From Dehalococcoidia bacterium (GTDB lineage: Bacteria; Chloroflexota; Dehalococcoidia; GIF9; AB-539-J10), in contig JAGMDB010000162.1 of NCBI GenBank assembly GCA_023128875.1, positions 1 through 5,166 of the forward strand: a stretch of DNA of 5,166 nt, given 5' to 3'. Below the pieces are notes generated by a model. The model made no database searches. It was not told the DNA's origin and worked only from the letters and a program-made list of their open reading frames with translations. How positions within the stretch are numbered: the stretch's first letter is position 1; each line of letters begins with the position of its first letter. A program made the translations under genes and the position numbers. Of this stretch, positions 1 to 5,166 are shown one piece after another.

Positions 1-897
1 CGGCTGGAATACCAGGCTGAGCAGGTCTGCCGTATTCTGGGCATTCCCTTCCATGTGCTCGATTTACAAAGGGAGTTTGAGCGGTGCGTAATTGATTATT
101 TTTGCCAGGAATACAGGGGAGGGCGAACTCCTAATCCCTGCGTTGCCTGTAATCAATATATCAAATTCGGTTTTCTGTTAGACAGGGTTCTTGCTCTGGG
201 GGCTGATCACTTAGCTACCGGTCATTATGCCAGAATTGAGAAGCCTGATGGTGGGTATCACCTGCTTAGAGCCAAGGATACAAGCAAAGACCAGTCGTAT
301 TTCCTCTACACCCTAAACCAGAGAAAACTCAGCTATCTTCTATTTCCTCTAGGGAATCATACCAAAGCTGAGGTTAGGCGGATAGCAAAGCGAGAGGGAT
401 TACCCACGGCGATTGAATCCAGTCAAGACCTTTGCTTTATTTCTGAAAAGAATTACCATGCTTTTCTCGGCCAGCGCTTTTCCAGCGTGCCTGGAGATGT
501 TGTGGATACCCAAGGAACGATATTGGGCCATCATCGAGGGATAGCTTTCTATACTGTTGGGCAAAGGCACGGCCTTGGATTAGCTTCAAACACCCCCCTT
601 TATGTAACTAGAATGGAACCAGAGAATAATCGAGTTGTGCTTGGCAGTGAAGAGGAGCTTTACAGCCGGGAAGTTACTGCCAGGAATCTGAGTTGGTTGG
701 CGGGAGAATTACCATCTGAGCCTATAGCTATGACTGCTAAGATACGTTATAAATCAGCGCGGGTAGAAGCTGAGCTATTTCCCAAAGTGGATTCTGTCGA
801 TATTCGCTTTTCACAGCCGCAATGGGCGGCTACCCCGGGGCAGGCCATTGTGTTTTATAGGGGCGATGAGCTACTGGGGGGTGGCATTATTGATTAG
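1..897 (+). CDS. mnmA: tRNA-specific 2-thiouridylase MnmA, 5'-truncated by the window edge
   Basis: MnmA is a cytoplasmic enzyme that uses ATP and a persulfide sulfur to make 2-thiouridine at the wobble position (U34) of tRNAs for Lys, Glu and Gln. The frame is open from base 1, so the gene starts before the window; the GTG at 55 is internal. About 298 residues are present against a usual 350-370, so roughly 55-60 N-terminal residues are missing, including the SGGVDSS ATP-binding loop. Visible family signatures are GRTPNPCVACN with the first catalytic cysteine at codon 139-141, GADHLATGHYARI, KDQSYFLY, and SQDLCFI with the second catalytic cysteine at codon 433-435. YTVGQRHGLG and the C-terminal beta-barrel domain ending LLGGGIID follow. 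Both cysteines are intact, so the enzyme looks functional. No cysteine desulfurase gene is visible next to it. Confidence 0.97.
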   Translation, partial: RLEYQAEQVCRILGIPFHVLDLQREFERCVIDYFCQEYRGGRTPNPCVACNQYIKFGFLLDRVLALGADHLATGHYARIEKPDGGYHLLRAKDTSKDQSYFLYTLNQRKLSYLLFPLGNHTKAEVRRIAKREGLPTAIESSQDLCFISEKNYHAFLGQRFSSVPGDVVDTQGTILGHHRGIAFYTVGQRHGLGLASNTPLYVTRMEPENNRVVLGSEEELYSREVTARNLSWLAGELPSEPIAMTAKIRYKSARVEAELFPKVDSVDIRFSQPQWAATPGQAIVFYRGDELLGGGIID

Positions 898-918
898 AAA
901 TTCTGAAATCTCTTTATT

Positions 919-934
919 GTAGTATTGTTACTAC
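919..934. terminator. Small hairpin between convergent mnmA and aminotransferase genes
   Basis: A perfect 6-bp inverted repeat, GTAGTA-TTGT-TACTAC, sits 21 bases after the mnmA stop and 19 bases before the end of the opposing gene. The position suits a bidirectional terminator. The stem is short and AT-rich, and neither side has a clean T-tract, so this is a weak prediction. Confidence 0.35.
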
Positions 935-953
935 TGCTTCTATGACCAGATTG

Positions 954-2147
954 TCATTCTTGCAGAGTCCTTCTTAAATTTATCAACAGCTCATCTATCT
1001 CTTCTTTAATGTTGTAGAAATGTGGAGCGATTCGGATTACTTCTTCTCCACTCGGCTCAACAGCAGTGTTGTATTTTCTCAATTTAACAGCTACTCTCTG
1101 GGCCTCGGGGACTTTGATTGTCAGGTGAGACCTTTGTTCTCTGTTGTATGGCGACTTTGTCTCAAAACCCTCGTAACCATCTTCGGTAATTCGTTGGAAG
1201 TAATAATCCAGCAGGCACTTGGTGTAATTCTCGATGTTCTTTACCCCAATTTCATTTATCATTTTGAGCACTGGCAGCGAAATATAATCAAGTGGGAGTC
1301 GTGGAACACCCAGTTCAAACCTGTTTGCTGTTTTGGAAAGTGGATGATGTCCATTATCCTCCAGCCAATACGGGAATGAATCCCAGAAGTCTTCCCCACT
1401 GAACCATCCTCTATCCAGCGATTCTAATTTTTCCACCAGTTTTTCCTTTACATACAGGAAGGCATTTCCCGTGGGGCACAATAAATATTTGTAGGTGGTG
1501 CTTGCCAAAAAATCGACGTTGCTTCCTTTAACATCTTCTACGAAATGACCGCTTAGTTGCCCATCATCTATAAATACATATGCGCCTTTATCATGGGCTA
1601 TTTTAACTATCTCTCTGAGTTTATCCTGTCTAAATCCAGTGCGGTAACAGGTACCTGTCAAAACTACCAGAATAGTTTTTTCATCAATGCTTTTTTCATA
1701 ATCGGCGGGCCCGGGTCGCAGGTTATCATAGTCAACTGGGCTGCCAATCTTTTGAGGCGAAGGAACAAACGAGATTTTGGCACCTCTCTTTTGTTGGGCA
1801 TGGCATGCGAATGATATACCAGGAAAGCTTAGAGCGCTTACCACTATTTTGTTCCGCTTTTCGTAATCAAGCGAGTTTAAGATTCGGCAAGCTGCTGCGC
1901 TTGTGCTCGGTACAATCGCAATCTCTCCAGGTTCTGCGTTAATTATCTTTGCAAATTCAGCCTTCAACTCCTCATGTGCATTCAGGAAATTGTCGAAATT
2001 TACTTCGGGTATTTCAGTGCTCGTGCCTTTGACATCTTCAATGGCTTGAACGCCAACATCTGGCAGAATCCCTATGCCGCAGGTCGCCTGGTAATTCATC
2101 CCCCGCTTTATGATAGGGAATCTATTTCTGTATTCTTCAATTTTCAT
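954..2147 (-). CDS. Class V aminotransferase-fold PLP-dependent enzyme
   Basis: This is a 397-residue fold-type I PLP enzyme of the aminotransferase class V group, which includes isopenicillin N epimerase-like proteins, kynureninase and cysteine desulfurases. The ATG at 2147 is chosen because GAGGAG lies 9 bases upstream; an in-frame ATG at 2186 adds 13 unlikely residues. Residue 220 in STTYKYLLCPTG is the expected PLP-binding lysine. FIDDGQLSGH (about 192-201) supplies the cofactor-ring aspartate and the conserved glutamine, and STSAA (about 81-85) would contact the phosphate. ANRFELGVP (about 274-282) and VIRIAPHFYN (about 370-379) are typical C-terminal motifs; R372 probably binds the substrate carboxylate. 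The SGSACS-type loop of cysteine desulfurases is absent, so I do not infer sulfur transfer despite the neighbouring mnmA. The substrate cannot be told; lyase, epimerase or transaminase activity are all possible. Confidence 0.9.
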   Translation of the reverse strand: MKIEEYRNRFPIIKRGMNYQATCGIGILPDVGVQAIEDVKGTSTEIPEVNFDNFLNAHEELKAEFAKIINAEPGEIAIVPSTSAAACRILNSLDYEKRNKIVVSALSFPGISFACHAQQKRGAKISFVPSPQKIGSPVDYDNLRPGPADYEKSIDEKTILVVLTGTCYRTGFRQDKLREIVKIAHDKGAYVFIDDGQLSGHFVEDVKGSNVDFLASTTYKYLLCPTGNAFLYVKEKLVEKLESLDRGWFSGEDFWDSFPYWLEDNGHHPLSKTANRFELGVPRLPLDYISLPVLKMINEIGVKNIENYTKCLLDYYFQRITEDGYEGFETKSPYNREQRSHLTIKVPEAQRVAVKLRKYNTAVEPSGEEVIRIAPHFYNIKEEIDELLINLRRTLQE

Positions 2148-2156
2148 ATGCTCACT

Positions 2157-2162
2157 CTCCTC
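2157..2162 (-). promoter_or_regulatory. Ribosome binding site of the aminotransferase gene
   Basis: On the minus strand, GAGGAG lies 9 bases before the ATG at 2147. No comparable site precedes the upstream in-frame ATG at 2186, so this motif decides the start. Confidence 0.75.
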
Positions 2163-2225
2163 GTTTTTCTGTAAAATTTGCCACATCTGGCTATTGTCTC
2201 AGATTGCCAACCGACTTAATTTCCC

Positions 2226-2282
2226 ATGATTGTGCTTAAGCAGCCGTTACTGGTTATTGGTGCGCTAGGTATCACCTCCTTT
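2226..2282 (+). other. 16S rRNA 3'-end-like sequence with a full anti-Shine-Dalgarno core
   Basis: On the plus strand the stretch ends in ATCACCTCCTTT (2271-2282), identical to the usual 3' terminus of bacterial 16S rRNA. Upstream, in the same order as in 16S, come ATGATTG (2226-2232), AGCCGT (2242-2247) and GGTGCG (2259-2264), then CTAGGT where 16S has GCTGG. Matching needs small gaps plus a loss of about 11 bases where 16S has the TCGTAACAAGG segment. It could be a decayed 16S fragment. Read on the minus strand, the core is a perfect Shine-Dalgarno, AAAGGAGGTGAT, but no well-placed start codon follows. The comparison was made by eye from memory of the conserved 16S sequence. Confidence 0.4.
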
Positions 2283-2319
2283 GACTGATACTCTGGCAAA
2301 AGTGTGCGGTTCTTCACTA

Positions 2320-2325
2320 TATAAT
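2320..2325 (+). promoter_or_regulatory. Possible -10 box upstream of rnhB
   Basis: A perfect TATAAT on the plus strand lies about 180 bases before the preferred rnhB start, but no -35 element is found 16-18 bases upstream. TTGACT at 2281-2286 is 33 bases away, too far to pair with it. The T6G6 run at 2325-2336 begins at its last base. The call rests on the hexamer alone. Confidence 0.25.
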
Positions 2326-2500
2326 TTTTTGGGGGGATGCTGTCAAGCCGCAGCCGTGGCTGTTTGCTCCTTTGTGTGGGGAAGTGATAAGGGAAAAAAC
2401 GAGCAAAGCCTTGCCGCCAATGGTTAAGAGCCGAGAAATAAGATATTATGTGGAAGACTATAAATCAGGAGCCCTAATTTCCAGGATTTACTCTAGAGAT

Positions 2501-3157
2501 ATGTCGCAGCCACCAAATCTTGATTGGGAAAAGAGGCTTAGATTACAGGGCTATGAGCTTATTGCTGGCATTGATGAAGCTGGGAGGGGAGCTCTTGCTG
2601 GTCCAGTAGTTGCCGCTGCTGTCATTTTGCCTTGCTCTAGCTATCCTCCCTGGTTCAAGCTAGTTCGGGATAGCAAAGAGATAAGCCCAAAGAAACGCGA
2701 AACCCTGTTCCACTTAATTCGGGGGGAGGCTGTGTCTGTAGGCGTTGGCATTGTTTCAGCACAAATAATCGATGCCGCGAATATCCTTAAAGCTACTCAG
2801 CTAGCCATGAAGCAAGCTGTGGAGAAACTGCCGCAGCAGCCGCATTTCCTCATTATCGATAGATTGACTTTGCCCCATTGCGCCATACCTCAAGAAGGAA
2901 TAACCAGGGGTGATAAGTTGTGCCTTTCTATTGCCTGTGCCTCTATTGTGGCCAAAGTCACCAGGGACCATATAATGGAGGAGTTGGATGAAATTTATCC
3001 CGATTATGGCTTTGCTAAACATAAAGGTTATGGGACGCGGAGGCATGTTTCCTGTCTGCAACAATTGGGGCCTTCGCCAGCTCACCGCTTATCCTTTGCT
3101 CCTGTTAAAACTATAGCTGTAAGCTACGGCTCCTTCCCCCTGGAGGGAGAGGGTTAA
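2501..3157 (+). CDS. rnhB: Ribonuclease HII
   Basis: RNase HII cleaves the RNA strand of RNA-DNA hybrids and starts the removal of single ribonucleotides from DNA; it acts in the cytoplasm with Mg2+ or Mn2+. From the ATG at 2501 the protein has 218 residues, a normal length for the family. IAGIDEAGRGALAGPVV holds D25 and E26. LIIDRLTLP holds D120, and RGDKLCLSIACASIVAKVT holds D138, so the four metal-binding carboxylates are all present with the usual 18-residue D120-D138 spacing. The glycine that usually follows the third aspartate (IDG) is arginine here. DYGFAKHKGYGT and HRLSF mark the C-terminal part. No strong ribosome binding site precedes 2501. In-frame alternatives are the ATG at 2420, GTG at 2384 and TTG at 2372, giving up to 43 extra residues. 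yraN follows after 30 bases, probably in the same transcript. Confidence 0.95.
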   Translation: MSQPPNLDWEKRLRLQGYELIAGIDEAGRGALAGPVVAAAVILPCSSYPPWFKLVRDSKEISPKKRETLFHLIRGEAVSVGVGIVSAQIIDAANILKATQLAMKQAVEKLPQQPHFLIIDRLTLPHCAIPQEGITRGDKLCLSIACASIVAKVTRDHIMEELDEIYPDYGFAKHKGYGTRRHVSCLQQLGPSPAHRLSFAPVKTIAVSYGSFPLEGEG

Positions 3158-3187
3158 TGCGAGAGCGAAAGGACGGGGCAATCTAAA

Positions 3188-3553
3188 ATGAAGATGAGTC
3201 GCCAGGAAGTGGGCAAGCTAGGAGAGAAATTAGCCCGGAAATTCCTCCAGAAAAGAGGCTATCACATCCAGGAGACGAATTTTCACTGTCGTGAGGGGGA
3301 GATTGATATCATCGCCCAGCAAAAAGACTATATTGTCTTTATCGAAGTGCGCACCAAAAGTAGTTTGGACTTTGGTAGCCCTGAGGAATCGATAACGTCA
3401 GCTAAAAAGGAAAAATTAATTGCTTCAGCTTTAACCTACATAAATACTCACCAGAATCTGCCTTCTTCATGGCGTATAGATGTTGTAGCTATAGAGATTG
3501 ACCAGAGCGGCAAAACCAAACGCATTGAGCTCATTGAAAACGCCATTAGCTGA
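3188..3553 (+). CDS. yraN: UPF0102 (YraN) family nuclease-like protein
   Basis: The 121-residue product matches the YraN/UPF0102 family in length and motifs. GKLGEKLARKFLQKRGY (about 9-25) forms the N-terminal helix, REGEIDIIA (about 35-43) and FIEVRTK (about 51-57) carry the E-D-ExV(K/R) pattern of a restriction-endonuclease-like fold, and WRIDVVAIE lies near the C-terminus. E38, D40 and E53 are the likely metal ligands. The usual EVK lysine is arginine, which is common in this family. The precise function is not established; a role in DNA processing or recombination is an inference from the fold. The ATG at 3188 is chosen because GGACGGGG (3171-3178) lies 9 bases upstream; a second ATG at 3194 would be too far from it. 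Pairing with rnhB is a widespread bacterial arrangement. Confidence 0.93.
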   Translation: MKMSRQEVGKLGEKLARKFLQKRGYHIQETNFHCREGEIDIIAQQKDYIVFIEVRTKSSLDFGSPEESITSAKKEKLIASALTYINTHQNLPSSWRIDVVAIEIDQSGKTKRIELIENAIS

Positions 3554-3554
3554 G

Positions 3555-3628
3555 AAGCTCAAAGCTTTATAAATAGACCTTCTATATCCTTTTATTTATT
3601 TTTATTTGCTTGGCCTTTGGCTAGCAAA
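3555..3628. terminator. T-rich convergent gap with two weak hairpins
   Basis: This gap between the convergent yraN and ald ends contains AAGCT-CAA-AGCTT (3555-3567) just after the yraN stop, followed by an interrupted T-rich tract to about 3607. A second, imperfect hairpin pairs TTTGCT (3605-3610) with AGCAAA (3623-3628), with GCC-TTT-GGC inside. On the plus strand the first stem plus the T-rich tract could end the rnhB-yraN transcript. On the minus strand the second hairpin is followed by A rather than T, so it is a poor intrinsic terminator for ald. Confidence 0.4.
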
Positions 3629-3637
3629 TCCGGGTAA

Positions 3638-4732
3638 TTACAACTGCTCCGTTTTCAAACCTTGCCTTCTTGCTACCTCTTCGTTAACAAGTTTTCCCTT
3701 GTAGAAATTCAGGGCACCTTTTAATACTGAATTCTGCTTCAAAGCTGTATCAATCCCTTTTTCAGCAATCTCAGTCAGATAAGGCATAAATGCATTTATG
3801 AGCAGCTTGGACGAAGTTTTTGCAATCAGGGAAGGGACATTATCCACACAATAATGAATCCTCCCTTCCTCAATGTATGTTGGATTCTCCAGCGTAGTGT
3901 AATGGGATGTTTCTACAAGTTCTCCTCCTACATCAACGATAACTCCTTTTTCGGGAAGAAGCTTTATGTGTTCTCTTGTGACTACAGTTTTGCTATCTGG
4001 CATGGGATAGATAGCGTTAATAAGCCCTACGGATTCCTTTAATGATTTTCTGAGGTTTTCCTCATTGGAATAAAGCACCCTGGCGCGACCGCCAAATAGC
4101 TTGTTCAATTCTGCCATTCTCCGCAAATCGTTTTCTAAGATTGTCACTTCAGCCCCGATGCCTAAAAGTGTTCTTGCGGCGAAATAACCTACAGTTCCAC
4201 CACCGAGTATGGTAATCCGGGCAGAACCAGCCCCGGAAAAGCTCGCCAGAGCAACTCCTAACGATTCAGGTGGCTCAAATAGCAACCAGGTCATCTGAAT
4301 GGCAGCGTTCCAGCCAGCAATTTCACTCATTGGCACAATTGCTACTCTAAAGTCCCCTTCGCTAACTAACTGTTCCAGAGCAATTGTAGTGATTTTTGCC
4401 TTCTTCAAGAGCTTGCATACCTGGGGTTCGAGAGCTTCAGTCAGGTGAAAAAAGGTAGAAATTATCTGGCCTTCATGGAGCATAGAATATTCCTTTTCCT
4501 GGAGTTCCTTCACTTTCAATACCAACTCTCCACGTGACCATAGCTCATCCTTTGAATCAACAATTTGAGCCCCCGCTTTCTTATAGTCTTCATCTTCAAA
4601 TTCAGAAAAATGGCCAGCGCTTTTCTCCACTAAAACTGCATGTCCTTTGCCTACCAAATAGTTTGTCCAGGCGGGGTCTATTCCTACCCTTCTTTCTCCC
4701 GGTTTCATTTCTTTCGGTGCTGCGATTATCAT
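3638..4732 (-). CDS. ald: Alanine dehydrogenase-like protein (AlaDH/PNT family) with an altered active-site loop
   Basis: The family enzyme interconverts L-alanine and pyruvate plus ammonia with NAD(H). The product has 364 residues, close to the usual 370. The N-terminal catalytic domain shows IIAAPKEMKPGERRVGIDP with R15, LVLKVKELQ with K75, and STFFHLTEA with H96, all at the positions expected for substrate binding and catalysis. MSEIAG (135-140) follows, where W141 replaces the common arginine. The Rossmann segment ITILGGGTVGYFAARTLLGIG (from 173) binds the dinucleotide. PTYIEEGRIHYCVDNVPS and LINAFMPYL are typical of the C-terminal part. The loop usually written VDIAIDQGG reads VDVGGELVE here (from 266), so the catalytic aspartate (D270 in the mycobacterial enzyme) is missing. 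Another AlaDH/PNT activity, such as an opine- or N5-carboxyethylornithine synthase-like reaction, or an inactive protein, is possible. The start has a strong ribosome binding site. Confidence 0.88.
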   Translation of the reverse strand: MIIAAPKEMKPGERRVGIDPAWTNYLVGKGHAVLVEKSAGHFSEFEDEDYKKAGAQIVDSKDELWSRGELVLKVKELQEKEYSMLHEGQIISTFFHLTEALEPQVCKLLKKAKITTIALEQLVSEGDFRVAIVPMSEIAGWNAAIQMTWLLFEPPESLGVALASFSGAGSARITILGGGTVGYFAARTLLGIGAEVTILENDLRRMAELNKLFGGRARVLYSNEENLRKSLKESVGLINAIYPMPDSKTVVTREHIKLLPEKGVIVDVGGELVETSHYTTLENPTYIEEGRIHYCVDNVPSLIAKTSSKLLINAFMPYLTEIAEKGIDTALKQNSVLKGALNFYKGKLVNEEVARRQGLKTEQL

Positions 4733-4733
4733 A

Positions 4734-4832
4734 TTAACCTCCTTCCATTGCTATAGCTTTGCCAGGTTGCAATCTTTCTCCAGTGGTAACTAAGTCAATT
4801 GTCTCTTTTGCTTGCATACCGGTGAGCCCCAT
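4734..4832 (-). CDS. Unrecognised 32-residue ORF abutting the ald start, possibly a gene remnant
   Basis: A short frame begins ATG at 4832 (MGLTGMQAKETIDLV...) and ends ...GKAIAMEGG with TAA one base before the ald ATG. Its last two glycine codons are the GGAGGT of the ald ribosome binding site. The frame extends seven sense codons further upstream (LIKALIA) to a TAG at 4854-4856, and more stops lie beyond. The composition looks protein-like (GLTG, TGERLQPG), resembling the C-terminal tail of a longer protein, but I recognise no family. No clear ribosome binding site precedes the ATG. It is either a remnant of a decayed gene or a short leader peptide translationally coupled to ald. Confidence 0.3.
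   Translation of the reverse strand: MGLTGMQAKETIDLVTTGERLQPGKAIAMEGG
4738..4744 (-). promoter_or_regulatory. Strong ribosome binding site of ald
   Basis: On the minus strand AAGGAGG lies 5 bases before the ald ATG at 4732, a near-perfect Shine-Dalgarno. It overlaps the last codons of the short upstream ORF. Confidence 0.85.
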
Positions 4833-4884
4833 CGCTATAAGCGCTTTTATCAGCTAACCGTGTGCGTACTAGCACTCAATCATC

Positions 4885-4897
4885 GATGATAATCATC
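4885..4897. repeat. GATGAT-A-ATCATC palindrome upstream of the ald unit
   Basis: A perfect 6-bp inverted repeat with a one-base centre lies about 150 bases before the ald start and about 50 before the short ORF. The 8-base palindrome CATCGATG (4881-4888) overlaps it. The size and position would suit a regulator operator, but no promoter hexamers can be assigned beside it. The spacer is too short for an RNA hairpin, so a DNA-binding site is the better reading. Confidence 0.3.
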
Positions 4898-4959
4898 ACA
4901 ACAACATCAGAATATGCGTAATTTACTCTTTGCATAACTGTTGAAATTGTCTTATTCTG

Positions 4960-5166
4960 TCAGTTGCACCTTTCATACACAATTTTTCCGCCGACAATTG
5001 TTTTTTCCACATCAATTGCCCTTATGCTATCTGGCGATACTCTAGAGGGGTCGTTGGAAAGCACGACAAAATCGGCCAATTTCCCCACTTCGATAGAGCC
5101 TTTCACATTCTCTTCAAAAGATGCATAGGCGCTTCCCAGGGTATAAATCTTGATGGCTTCCTCTAT
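4960..5166 (-). CDS. C-terminal end of a YtcJ-type amidohydrolase (amidohydrolase family 3), truncated by the window edge
   Basis: The last 68 residues of a minus-strand gene are present; its start lies beyond base 5166. The sequence contains IEEAIKIYTLGSAYASFEE, then VKGSIEVGKLADFVVLSNDP, and ends TIVGGKIVYERCN before a TGA at 4960-4962. These are the hallmark C-terminal strings of YtcJ-like metal-dependent amidohydrolases, in which GSIE.GK.ADFVVL and TIVGGK.VYE form the composite beta-sandwich. The catalytic metal-binding histidines would be in the missing N-terminal part, so the substrate (an amide, hydantoin-like or N-acyl compound) cannot be inferred. The gene points towards ald, 227 bases upstream of it on the same strand, and could share a transcript. 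Confidence 0.9.
   Translation of the reverse strand: MEEAIKIYTLGSAYASFEENVKGSIEVGKLADFVVLSNDPSRVSPDSIRAIDVEKTIVGGKIVYERCN

Larger units (their letters stand above)
2148..2500. other. Gene-poor divergent region between the aminotransferase gene and rnhB
   Basis: These 353 bases hold no recognisable gene. They include the minus-strand ribosome binding site at 2157-2162, a 16S-3'-end-like sequence at 2226-2282, a TATAAT box at 2320-2325 followed directly by a T6G6 run, and the short palindrome CAGCCGTGGCTG at 2351-2362. The rnhB frame is open from 2285 to 2500. Part of this could therefore be an N-terminal extension of RNase HII or decayed coding sequence. No convincing -35/-10 pair was found on either strand. 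Confidence 0.6.

Noticed and set aside
1020..1379. Plus-strand open frame of 119 codons, and similar ones at 1557-1814 and 1974-2174
   Set aside because: They lie entirely opposite the well-supported aminotransferase gene and show no family motifs.
2325..2336. T6G6 double homopolymer as a phase-variation tract
   Set aside because: Six-base runs are too short to predict slippage, and it sits upstream of rnhB, an unlikely phase-variable gene.
2262..2360. Minus-strand frame running through the AAAGGAGGTGAT motif (KNRTLLPEYQSKEV...)
   Set aside because: It is only about 34 codons from a GTG, has no ribosome binding site before that GTG, and the motif lies inside the frame with no start codon at a useful distance.
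2351..2362. CAGCC-GT-GGCTG as a terminator or attenuator hairpin
   Set aside because: The stem is short with a sterically tight loop, and no T-tract follows.
2801..3085. Minus-strand open frame of 94 codons
   Set aside because: It is antisense to the conserved rnhB core and has no recognisable domain.
3157..3186. Nine-codon ORF whose ATG overlaps the rnhB stop (TAATG) and ends one base before the yraN ATG
   Set aside because: It could bridge translation from rnhB to yraN, but it is too short to judge and yraN has its own plausible ribosome binding site.
3854..4042. Plus-strand open frames at 3854-4042 and 4534-4737
   Set aside because: Both are antisense shadows of the ald-like gene.

Overview
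The window is a bacterial chromosomal segment with moderate G+C. It holds six protein genes, two of them cut by the window edges, and no phage, insertion sequence, tRNA or CRISPR array. Housekeeping genes lie on the plus strand: the 3' part of mnmA (tRNA 2-thiouridylase), rnhB (ribonuclease HII) and yraN (UPF0102 nuclease-like protein). Catabolic-type genes lie on the minus strand: a class V PLP-dependent aminotransferase-fold enzyme, an alanine dehydrogenase-like protein, and the C-terminal end of a YtcJ-type amidohydrolase. This mixture would fit a Chloroflexota (Dehalococcoidia-like) or Firmicutes-like anaerobe. That placement is a guess from gene content and has not been tested.

Layout: mnmA (1-897, +) converges on the aminotransferase gene (954-2147, -), with a small perfect hairpin between them. 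A gene-poor stretch (2148-2500) follows, between the divergent aminotransferase and rnhB genes. It contains a TATAAT box and a sequence that strikingly resembles the 3' end of 16S rRNA, including the complete anti-Shine-Dalgarno core. rnhB (start most likely 2501) and yraN (3188-3553) form a plus-strand pair. They converge on the ald-like gene (3638-4732, -) across an 84-base T-rich gap with weak hairpins. Upstream of ald, on the same strand, is a short ORF whose stop codon sits next to the ald ribosome binding site, then a palindrome, then the amidohydrolase end (4960-5166, -).

How the genes work together: MnmA modifies tRNA wobble uridines, and RNase HII removes ribonucleotides from DNA. 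yraN is a frequent neighbour of rnhB and its role is poorly defined. The minus-strand amidohydrolase and ald-like genes could belong to one amide or amino-acid breakdown unit, but a 227-base gap separates them, so a shared transcript is only a possibility.

The points most worth checking are the 16S-3'-end-like sequence in the rnhB upstream region and the altered active-site loop of the alanine dehydrogenase-like protein. R15, K75 and H96 are present, but the IDQGG segment that carries the catalytic aspartate is missing. I saw no clear undescribed multi-gene system here.
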